This document shows, in pieces, positions 54,687-61,857 of a stretch of 63,337 nucleotides of DNA. The notes under the pieces were generated by a model, which was given only the letters and a program-made list of their open reading frames with translations, was not told where the DNA came from and did not search any database. Origin of the DNA: Candidatus Heimdallarchaeota archaeon. Lineage in GTDB: Archaea; Asgardarchaeota; Heimdallarchaeia; Hodarchaeales; Hodarchaeaceae. Where the stretch lies: assembly GCA_011364965.1 (NCBI GenBank), contig RDOB01000003.1:272939-336275 (forward strand), given 5' to 3'. The position numbers and the translations under genes are program-made. How positions within the stretch are numbered: position 1 is the stretch's first letter; the number at the start of each line of letters is the position of its first letter.

Positions 54687-54891
54687 TCATTTTCACCGAT
54701 AGTATCTTGTTTAGCATATTTTAGGCGTCAGTATATTTCGTTCCAAGCTGTAAAATACTAGCTTTTGTATTCTTTTAGGTTTGACTTATTGATCGTTTGA
54801 AACCCCATGACATTTAAGTCACTTGTGAATTCTCAAATAAATACACGATGGTCACAAGCTGATAAATTAAGCTTCTGACTATTAAGAATCA

Positions 54892-55335
54892 ATGATTTTT
54901 ACATATAATTTAACGGTGAAATATTTGCCTTTTTGGATTTACATGCTTTTAGTTGGACCAAAAACTCAAGGATACAATCGAAGAATATACACAGGTTATA
55001 CCAAATATTTAAGTTCACGGATACTTCAACATTCAGGCATCAGCTCAATTAAAGGAGCAAAAATGACACGAAAGCAACCAATAGAATTTGTTTATGCAGA
55101 GAGTTACCCTACCCAAAAAAAGGCAATGCAAAGAGAAAAACAATTAAAACATATACACCCATATAATAAAAAAGACTACAAACTTAAATTAATAATGCAA
55201 TTCCAAGAAAACAATGATGAGTTTATTAGAAGTATTAATGACAAATTAATTGAGTATTTTAAATTTCAAAAAGATTTTATTCAAGATTTGAAAAATTTAG
55301 AGAGTATTCTCTCTGTCCATCTAGATAATGTTTAG
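54892..55335 (+). CDS. GIY-YIG endonuclease-like protein (UPF0213/SLX1-like)
   Basis: 147 residues. The GIY-YIG core is present: WIYMLLVG, RRIYTGYT (YIG reads YTG), the helix SSRILQHSGI, and KGAKMTRKQPIEFVYAE with AMQREKQLKHI. These match small stand-alone GIY-YIG proteins. The catalytic Tyr, Arg and Glu positions appear present. The C-terminal 50 residues are an added coiled-coil-like tail. It may nick or resolve DNA structures. The ATG is at 54892; a later start would lose the first core strand. Confidence 0.7.
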   Translation: MIFTYNLTVKYLPFWIYMLLVGPKTQGYNRRIYTGYTKYLSSRILQHSGISSIKGAKMTRKQPIEFVYAESYPTQKKAMQREKQLKHIHPYNKKDYKLKLIMQFQENNDEFIRSINDKLIEYFKFQKDFIQDLKNLESILSVHLDNV

Positions 55336-55445
55336 ATTTAATTACGAAGGATTTATTTTATTCGTGTCATCCTGACAATAAAGTAATCTTTAAGTAAATT
55401 TGGTTTTACAGAAAATTAGATTGAAGTAGCTCTTGGATGTGATCT

Positions 55446-56897
55446 TTGTACGTGACGTTTGAAATTCTGATTGGAGTTTTTATCCTATTAATACTTAGTA
55501 CTGTAATTCTAATCAGATATTTGGAACTTATCCCAACACTGCTCTTTAGGTTGATAGAGGCCTCTCAAGTAAAACATGGTTATACTTACAGAAATCCAGA
55601 AGAGTTCGGATTAAAAGCAGAACTTTTAGAAACCAAAGTGCAAGACCTTGAGATTCTAATATGGCACCTACCAAGTCCAGATAACCTCGACTCTGCAGTG
55701 ATAATGGTTCCCAACTGGTATCATCCAGCAGACCATGAAAATAATCTTATAACTGCTGGGATAATCCAAACTGCAGGTTACAATGTATTCCTACCGGTTT
55801 TTCATTGGAGTATTGAAGGACAGGTTTATCAGAAGCACAAATACTCACCGAAAACTTACCGAATTATTATTGAAGCACTTTATGATTACGTCTCTGAAAT
55901 GGAGAATATAGATATTCGTAAGATAGGAATTTGGAGTAATGAGTCTGGAGCATATCAAGCCTGTCAATTAACCAAGAATTATCCAATTAAAGCAATTATT
56001 TTGGAGGATGGGCCTGTCAGTTTAACAGAAATATTATACAATTTGCTTTGTGAGCGCGGTGCTTACCTCCCAAAAGTTTTCATTAGATTTGCATTATTTC
56101 CTTTTGTTTGGCGTAGTAGATGGCAACCAAAAAATTGTATCAAGAATATTAGAACTTGTCCTAGTTTTCTTATGATTAACCGCGAAAACTGTAATAGTAA
56201 CGCGCTTAAGAAATTCAATAATTTGTATAAACCTAAACAATTATGGTTTGAACACGCTTTTCTACCAAAAGGAGGGATTAAACAAAATTGGTTTCAAGAA
56301 TATTCAATACAAATACATACTTTCTACGATAAATGGATCCATGAATTACAAAAACCAGAGTTAGATTACGAATTATCGAAAAAGAAGGTGAAAGGAAAAT
56401 ATCAATGCCAGATTCGGATATCTGCTATCCCTCCTCAGATGGATACAATTCCTCTGCAAATTCTTTTAGGATCAAAAAAGGGAAAACTTCATGAAGTTCG
56501 TCTGTGGTTTACTGGAGCTGTAATTCGATTTAATCAGGAACTAGACTTCAATCCTATATATATCTCAATTCTTCGATTTAATAATGTATCAAAATTAGAT
56601 ACAACCAATATTCAATGGGTCAAAAAGGACGCTCATGAGTCCCTGCTTAGTACAATCTCGAATTTAAATTTAATTTCGGTTAACTGGATAAAACCTTATT
56701 TGGATCGATATTTCTTTCTAAAATGCGTTTTACAGAGCGAAAAAGGAGAAAAGGATTCCGCAATTGTAAGTTCAAATTCTATAAAATCACGTTTTTGGAA
56801 GAAGCGCATTAATAAAGATTCTGATACACGCAGGATTTTCATAAAAGATGATAATGTCGTGGAAGTCACGACAGGGTTACCATTTGCTGAATTTTAA
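55446..56897 (+). CDS. alpha/beta-hydrolase-like protein with N-terminal membrane helix
   Basis: 483 residues. One helix (residues 3-25) anchors the N-terminus. An alpha/beta-hydrolase-like core follows: SAVIMVPNWYHP, a helix region, the elbow IGIWSNESGAYQA (nucleophile-elbow-like, but SNESGA rather than canonical GxSxG), and IKAIILEDGPVS. The Asp/His partners of the triad could not be placed firmly. The last 150 residues look like an extra beta-rich domain. It may be an inactive or divergent hydrolase. TTG start; no strong ribosome site. Not clearly in an operon. Confidence 0.5.
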   Translation: MYVTFEILIGVFILLILSTVILIRYLELIPTLLFRLIEASQVKHGYTYRNPEEFGLKAELLETKVQDLEILIWHLPSPDNLDSAVIMVPNWYHPADHENNLITAGIIQTAGYNVFLPVFHWSIEGQVYQKHKYSPKTYRIIIEALYDYVSEMENIDIRKIGIWSNESGAYQACQLTKNYPIKAIILEDGPVSLTEILYNLLCERGAYLPKVFIRFALFPFVWRSRWQPKNCIKNIRTCPSFLMINRENCNSNALKKFNNLYKPKQLWFEHAFLPKGGIKQNWFQEYSIQIHTFYDKWIHELQKPELDYELSKKKVKGKYQCQIRISAIPPQMDTIPLQILLGSKKGKLHEVRLWFTGAVIRFNQELDFNPIYISILRFNNVSKLDTTNIQWVKKDAHESLLSTISNLNLISVNWIKPYLDRYFFLKCVLQSEKGEKDSAIVSSNSIKSRFWKKRINKDSDTRRIFIKDDNVVEVTTGLPFAEF

Positions 56898-56989
56898 ATG
56901 TATAAACCTCAAATTCATAATTCATAGGTAGACGATCAACTCTAATTTTGGATATTTAAGAGTAACATGGTATCCTAATTAGAACAAAG

Positions 56990-57451
56990 ATGTTGTTAGG
57001 GAATTTCATTCGGGATCCAGAATGGATTAATTATGAAACTTTATTTTTCTTACTTACATTAGGAAAATATGACTCAATTTTTACTTTTAATTCTGACAAT
57101 ATTTTTATCCAAGAGTTCAGTATTTTCATAGAGAACATTAAAAGCAAGCTTGATCATATTGAAGAGATAATTAAGCAGGAAATAAGCAAATTTATTCAAA
57201 AAACTCACCAATACTCTACTGCTAGTGAAACGATGCATATTGAATTTTTACATTATGTTTCTTTACTTGATGGAAGTTTCTTAGGACTGGGATTAAGAAT
57301 GTCTACTGATGACAAATTAATGCGTTTATCTTTTGGTTATACTCCTGAGAGTAGACTTGAAAGAGCCATGTTTTTGTTATCTAGAGGAATTTTACAATCA
57401 AATTATCATTCTATCTCTCAAATTGAATATTCACTACCTATCAAGGTGTAA
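56990..57451 (+). CDS. hypothetical protein before the Cas4-like gene
   Basis: 153 residues, not recognised. Helical, with a long amphipathic segment near 45-85 (IENIKSKLDHIEEIIKQEISKF) and a more compact end (HYVSLLDGSFLGLGLRM). No enzyme motif. ATG start without ribosome site; stop two bases before the Cas4-like start, so the two belong to one transcript. Confidence 0.5.
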   Translation: MLLGNFIRDPEWINYETLFFLLTLGKYDSIFTFNSDNIFIQEFSIFIENIKSKLDHIEEIIKQEISKFIQKTHQYSTASETMHIEFLHYVSLLDGSFLGLGLRMSTDDKLMRLSFGYTPESRLERAMFLLSRGILQSNYHSISQIEYSLPIKV

Positions 57452-57453
57452 TC

Positions 57454-58164
57454 ATGCAAATAATTACGCCATCTTTACTTAGATCGTACCTGGAGTGCCC
57501 ACGATTTTATTATTTATCGCATATCATGAAATTTAGTTTGGCTCCAAACAAAGAACACTTGGAAGACTCTCAGCTTGCTTTTCAAGTGAATGAACTGCTC
57601 ATCCGAAATTTATCCTTCATAATGGGCATGAATTTTAACAATCCCAATCATTTATTTGACACTGAGATCATGGAGAATCTAACTCAAAAAATTTGTCAAG
57701 CTTTTAGGTTTTTTATCAAGCACTTAACTCATAATCAGAATTTTAGTGAGCGAATTCAATATGCATTTAATAAAATGATCCAAGCCTCTGATAAATTATA
57801 TCAAGGGAGACCATCTGTATTAATTTTCTCTTCTGTTAACTCAGTAGCAATTTTTATACATACTTATAGGAATGAGTACCCTCAGTCCAGAAATTTTGGA
57901 TTCACTCAAGCTTTGATGTATGCTTATATTTTAAAATCTCACAATTATAACCCAGTTGAGTTTATTTATGTAAATTACAAGACTGGTAATTTAATTCATA
58001 AAGAAATCCAAGAAAAACACTTTAGAGAATTAGAAAAGACAACTGAAAGATTTATTCGAAATCTAGAGGAAGAGAAATTCTTACCAATTTATCATTCGCC
58101 ATGTCTATATTGTGAATTTCAAATACTTTGCGAACAAGGAGAGATATTTTATGGATTTGTTTGA
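57454..58164 (+). CDS. Cas4-like Fe-S protein lacking the nuclease catalytic residues
   Basis: 236 residues. Like Cas4/RecB-type Fe-S proteins it has an N-terminal Cys in SYLECPRFYYL (C15) and a C-terminal cluster C217-x2-C220-x5-C226 (SPCLYCEFQILCEQG), four ligands for a [4Fe-4S]. It keeps the QxxxY helix (Q152, Y156 in FTQALMYAYIL). The PD-(D/E)xK pieces are gone: the strand that should hold G-x-x-D reads SVAIFIHTYRNEY, and the E-x-K strand reads VEFIYVNYKTG, with no acidic/Lys pair. Either a divergent site or a dead nuclease serving as a structural Fe-S protein. No cas1/cas2 nearby. Ribosome site AAGGTG. Overlaps the membrane gene by 14 bases. Confidence 0.65.
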   Translation: MQIITPSLLRSYLECPRFYYLSHIMKFSLAPNKEHLEDSQLAFQVNELLIRNLSFIMGMNFNNPNHLFDTEIMENLTQKICQAFRFFIKHLTHNQNFSERIQYAFNKMIQASDKLYQGRPSVLIFSSVNSVAIFIHTYRNEYPQSRNFGFTQALMYAYILKSHNYNPVEFIYVNYKTGNLIHKEIQEKHFRELEKTTERFIRNLEEEKFLPIYHSPCLYCEFQILCEQGEIFYGFV

Positions 58165-59041
58165 TATTATATACATGGGATTTGTTGATTTCTTAAGTTG
58201 GTACTCCCAAGAAGCCCTGAACGGGGTAAATCTCATCGAGTTCTTTTCTAAGCAGTTTATGATCTATATTCTACTTCAAATTGTTATGTACTTTTTACCT
58301 TTTATCAGAAAGTTCTTGAATGTGATTTGTTTACCTTTCCGCTGGATTCATGTCTATTTGCACGTGTATGAAGCAAAATTAATAATAGAAGAACTCCAAA
58401 AACAAAGAGAAAGTGGTGAAGAGGATGATTCAGGATTTGATCTAGATTCAGGGCAAATTCGTTCGAGTTTAATTTCTGGCCTTGACGTCTCTGATGAAAA
58501 TCCAGGTTTATTAATGGCTTTTAATCAATTAAAACATGCTCAACGTGTTGCCCTTGCGCCGAATAAGTTCGCGATCTTTATGCTAATCAGTTATATCATC
58601 CTTGCTCCCCTCGCTTTTGCCACAGGTGAGGTCTTTACTACCCAAATCGGGTCTTTAGTACATTTATACTTTTTTTTGGGAATTTTTGGAATCATGATGC
58701 CGTCGATGAATGACTGGTACTTTATATTTCATTCATTTCTAATCTCCTCTTTAAACATTAGACCTATTTGGATCTACTTTTCTCTAATTGTTTATATATG
58801 CTTTACAATTGAATTATTTTGGCGAACAGGTAATTTATTCATCGCTATCTTTGTAAGTACGTTTATATTTCTCTTCTACTTGTTTGGAATAGTAATATCT
58901 CATTATTTAGCAGTATCGGGGAAGCTTGGCTCTAAACTTAAGGATACGAAAATATTTTTCATCCCATATACCTCTCAGAAAAATTTTTCTACTGAAGAAA
59001 CTGATATCGAATTTTTAGCGTTAGAGGATCTCGAAATATAA
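58151..59041 (+). CDS. polytopic membrane protein with HxxxH segment
   Basis: 296 residues from the ATG at 58151 (GGAG 9 bases upstream; the longer frame start is not needed). Five to six membrane helices. A short His-rich segment after the second helix reads FRWIHVYLHVYEAK; it resembles a broken HExxH and the M50-like layout but lacks the Glu, so a peptidase is not claimed. An acidic loop follows (GEEDDSGFDLDSG). The C-terminal soluble tail is short. It is the last gene of the plus-strand run and overlaps the Cas4-like gene. Confidence 0.55.
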   Translation: MDLFDIIYMGFVDFLSWYSQEALNGVNLIEFFSKQFMIYILLQIVMYFLPFIRKFLNVICLPFRWIHVYLHVYEAKLIIEELQKQRESGEEDDSGFDLDSGQIRSSLISGLDVSDENPGLLMAFNQLKHAQRVALAPNKFAIFMLISYIILAPLAFATGEVFTTQIGSLVHLYFFLGIFGIMMPSMNDWYFIFHSFLISSLNIRPIWIYFSLIVYICFTIELFWRTGNLFIAIFVSTFIFLFYLFGIVISHYLAVSGKLGSKLKDTKIFFIPYTSQKNFSTEETDIEFLALEDLEI

Positions 59042-59059
59042 ACCAAATAAACTGAGAGA

Positions 59060-59761
59060 TTAATCAAATAATCTAAAGGAATCCTGTCCAAGAGATTGCT
59101 CAAAAAATCTAAGATTGAGTATATGAGAGGAGTTAGTTTTCGAGATTATAAATTCAATTGGCACAAAAGGAGTAATTAAATGCTTACCTGATTGATTCAA
59201 GGGAATAAAAGATGCAGTATCACTTTCAGATGAAATAAAGTTATTTGTCATCATAATCGGGATATGCTTTGATCTCGCTAAAGATTTGAGACTCAATAAG
59301 AAATCGAAAATTTTTCCTTCCCAAATTTTATTCTTTTTATAAAAATACTCAAAAGCATCAACTGGAGCACCAAAAATAGAGTCTATAATGATAAAGTCGA
59401 ATTTTGTATTTAATTCGTTAAAAAAGATCATCAGTTCCAGTAGGGACTTAGGATTGAATAAAGAAATTTGAGCTAGTAAGGATTGGTTTGAAATGGATTT
59501 TTCCAGGACATTTTTTCTTAGGTGACCTTCAAGATTACAATAGAGAACATGAGATTCAGGGAAGTGTTTAAAGAACAGCTTTACACTTCTCAGACAAAAA
59601 TTTGTTTTCCCAACGCCAGAATCTCCGATCACGCCATGGAGGAAACCTGGCAATAACCCGCCAATCGTATCATCAATAATGGAGATGTTTAAAGGTATTG
59701 AATTTTGTTTATTCCATAAATTAATGATATCAGAGACTGAAGTTACTTTTAATGAACTCAA
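59060..59761 (-). CDS. RecA-like ATPase (RadB/KaiC-type)
   Basis: 233 residues. Walker A GDSGVGKT (46-53), Walker B-like FDFIIIDSIFG, and the RecA-core order of strands and helices (SHVLYCNLEG; AQISLFNPKSLLELM; HIPIMMTNNF). Shorter than RadA and lacking a helix-hairpin-helix domain, similar to RadB-like paralogs. It probably binds DNA or acts in a recombination-mediator role. The TTG start (GGGGG nine bases upstream) overlaps the previous gene's stop by four bases, so it is coupled to the P-loop-less partner. Confidence 0.75.
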   Translation of the reverse strand: MSSLKVTSVSDIINLWNKQNSIPLNISIIDDTIGGLLPGFLHGVIGDSGVGKTNFCLRSVKLFFKHFPESHVLYCNLEGHLRKNVLEKSISNQSLLAQISLFNPKSLLELMIFFNELNTKFDFIIIDSIFGAPVDAFEYFYKKNKIWEGKIFDFLLSLKSLARSKHIPIMMTNNFISSESDTASFIPLNQSGKHLITPFVPIEFIISKTNSSHILNLRFFEQSLGQDSFRLFD

Positions 59762-60198
59762 ATGAAATTATCCCCCACTCTAATATTTTTACACATCATT
59801 TCTGAAAATAGTTTTTCATCAGTTATGATAAATATGTTCATGCCTTTAGCTAATTCAGTTATCCCTACATGTTCTTCAGGTAGAATTCTATGGAATTTGG
59901 GAATATGAATGATAAGTGTTTGAAATCCTTGATCTTTTAATAAAAATAATTCAGACACATTGAAAATTTTGCTGAATGTATATAAATCGGGGATCTCTAG
60001 AAAGTATAGTTTTGATAATATTTCAGGTAAATCCTTTAAACACGTTAAAATATAGTATATTGGGATTTCTTGAAACTCAATCCATAATATAGGAGAACGA
60101 ATAAGTGGTAATAACTCTGAGGATAGAATTTTCATTATTGCGTCATTATATCCCCCGATAATAGAGATTAGCTCATTAGTGGCATAAACTGGTGTCAT
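59758..60198 (-). CDS. P-loop-less RecA-like partner protein
   Basis: 146 residues. The strand-helix order mirrors the ATPase gene right after it: LWIEFQEIPIYYI versus HVLYCNLEG, KLYFLEIPDLYTFSKIF versus AQISLFNPKSLLELM, FQTLIIHIPKFHRIL versus FDFIIIDSIFGAP, and ELAKGMNIFIITDEKLF versus ARSKHIPIMMTNNF. The region where Walker A should be (near residues 12-20, IIGGYNDAIMKIL) has no GxxxxGK[ST]. So it looks like a degenerate RecA fold. It overlaps the ATPase start by four bases. ATG with AGGAG ten bases upstream. Comparison was made by eye only. Confidence 0.5.
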   Translation of the reverse strand: MTPVYATNELISIIGGYNDAIMKILSSELLPLIRSPILWIEFQEIPIYYILTCLKDLPEILSKLYFLEIPDLYTFSKIFNVSELFLLKDQGFQTLIIHIPKFHRILPEEHVGITELAKGMNIFIITDEKLFSEMMCKNIRVGDNFI

Positions 60199-60203
60199 AA
60201 AAC

Positions 60204-61256
60204 TTAATCTCCTATGATCTCTGGTTGATCAATTAATTTGTCACCTTTAGCAGCTAATGATTCTTGATATACAAGATAGAATGGAATTCCAAGGAGAAAG
60301 ATGAACATAATTGGAAACATAATCCACTCAGGGATAGGATGATTGCCTAAAATAACTAGGGGGTGGGAAGTAGGTAATAATCTATTAAATACAGAAAATT
60401 CTATCGTAATTAGGATTTCACCTTGGTCAATGTTATAGCTAGGATTTACTATTACATCAAGTTCTAGAACCCCTTCAGCAGGAATACCACCAGAAAAACT
60501 TAGGTTGGCTATATTTCCATTGGAAACAAAATGATTTTCGTTATATATTCTAATATAATCTATATTACTCCCCTTAACCGCAATTCGAGCTATTCCATCA
60601 ATAGAGATATCATTTTGAGGTTTAATAAATACTAAGGTGCTAATCAAGAGCGGTTTCCCAAACAAACCAAAAGAGACCTTATGAATAAGGTAATGACGAG
60701 AAATCGATAAAGGAGATAGTTCAAAAGTCTCTTTTAACTGAGTAGAATTTAATCCAATTATCTCAGATTGAAGAATAGTAAAATCAACATCGGGTTGTCT
60801 CCATGAAATACTATGCTCTAAAATTATGCTAATATTAAGTAAAAATGAATCTGAGATTAGAGATGAATTTAACTTTATTATAAGTGATTGAGGGATATCA
60901 AACTGATAATTTAGTGCTTTTATCAACCCAATTTCCTGGTAAGTAGCAAAAACAGTTCTTTGGGTCGCACCATTCATTTCAGTAGAGATAATGACGCTTT
61001 CTATGGACTCACCATGATTCTGAACAGTCAAATTCAATAATAAATGATTCCACTTCTGATTCATAATACAATATCTTGAAAATGTGGATTTAATTTCTGT
61101 TAAGCGAGTATTTAGTCCAATGTTAACGTACTCGCATTTTAAATCTTTATTAATCAAAGAAGGTGGTAATGAATTGGTTTTGCTGATAACAAGATCATTA
61201 GTGTATAGAAATAGAAGTAAACTAACTATAATAAGGTGGTTTATTGATTGACGCAT
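60204..61256 (-). CDS. secreted Ig-like surface protein with C-terminal membrane helix
   Basis: 350 residues. N-terminal signal-like helix (LIIVSLLLFLYTNDLVI), then beta-sandwich-rich sequence with many N-x-S/T sites (HLLLNLTVQNHGESIESVIIST; GVLELDVIVNPSYNIDQGEILITIEF), and a C-terminal helix MFPIMFIFLLGIPFYLVYQE. Likely a membrane-anchored surface protein of the kind that lines S-layers. ATG with GGAGG 7 bases upstream. It sits in the middle of the tight minus-strand operon, overlapping the previous gene by 16 bases. Confidence 0.6.
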   Translation of the reverse strand: MRQSINHLIIVSLLLFLYTNDLVISKTNSLPPSLINKDLKCEYVNIGLNTRLTEIKSTFSRYCIMNQKWNHLLLNLTVQNHGESIESVIISTEMNGATQRTVFATYQEIGLIKALNYQFDIPQSLIIKLNSSLISDSFLLNISIILEHSISWRQPDVDFTILQSEIIGLNSTQLKETFELSPLSISRHYLIHKVSFGLFGKPLLISTLVFIKPQNDISIDGIARIAVKGSNIDYIRIYNENHFVSNGNIANLSFSGGIPAEGVLELDVIVNPSYNIDQGEILITIEFSVFNRLLPTSHPLVILGNHPIPEWIMFPIMFIFLLGIPFYLVYQESLAAKGDKLIDQPEIIGD

Positions 61257-61855
61257 ATAAATCCTCCGATAATAGTTATTAATGGATTAAAATGATTTAT
61301 TACTAAGTTAGCAAAATTTATAGAAAATAAAAACCCACTGATTCTCACTATACAGGTATTGGCCTTGGAGTTATCGAATGATACATTTGCAAATCGTAAA
61401 ACACGTACTTTATTCGATTTTGGCCATGTATAATGTTTCACAGGATGATTAGAATAAATTGCTGTCCTACCAAGAGGAATCCCATCGGAATTGAAAGCAT
61501 CCAAAATTAAATGAGAAGTCCAGCTTAATATGAGCCCAGTTACTAGAGAATACCAAAGAGAATCGGAAAGATAATCAGCCAATGTGATTAATGGAAAAAA
61601 ATAAGAGAAAGTCCATGGAGAATGAGTTAAAGGATGACGATATCTTCTAGCAAACCGATGTTTAGCTAATTGAACCCCCTGATATTGTGCTGATGTGTTT
61701 GGAATGATATCTAGGATATTCGGGAGTATACTCGCTCCAGCAATAAATAATGAGCTGATAAATATAAACCATGAAAGAATCGGGTCCTTCAGGGCTAATA
61801 AATCATAAAGATTAATAATCCCAAGAGCAAAACAGTAATGAGTCTGATTTTTCAC
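61241..61855 (-). CDS. YdjM-like (DUF457) membrane-bound metal-dependent hydrolase family
   Basis: 204 residues, four to five membrane helices. Family pattern: HRFARRYRHPLTHSP (conserved R-x-H-T/P-H-S after the first helices), LILSWTSHLILDAFNSDGIPL (conserved H-x-x-x-D with the TSHLILDA core). The family is described as YdjM-like membrane proteins that bind metal; catalysis is not proven. GTG start with GGAGG eight bases upstream. It belongs to the minus-strand operon of surface proteins. Confidence 0.65.
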   Translation of the reverse strand: MKNQTHYCFALGIINLYDLLALKDPILSWFIFISSLFIAGASILPNILDIIPNTSAQYQGVQLAKHRFARRYRHPLTHSPWTFSYFFPLITLADYLSDSLWYSLVTGLILSWTSHLILDAFNSDGIPLGRTAIYSNHPVKHYTWPKSNKVRVLRFANVSFDNSKANTCIVRISGFLFSINFANLVINHFNPLITIIGGFICVNQ

Positions 61856-61857
61856 TC

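Noticed and set aside
57454..58164. Calling the Cas4-like gene part of a CRISPR-Cas system
   Set aside because: No cas1, cas2 or repeat array in the window and the nuclease residues are missing.
58320..58400. Possible HExxH zinc-peptidase motif in the membrane gene at 58151
   Set aside because: The segment reads HVYLH with no Glu between the His residues, so no peptidase is claimed.
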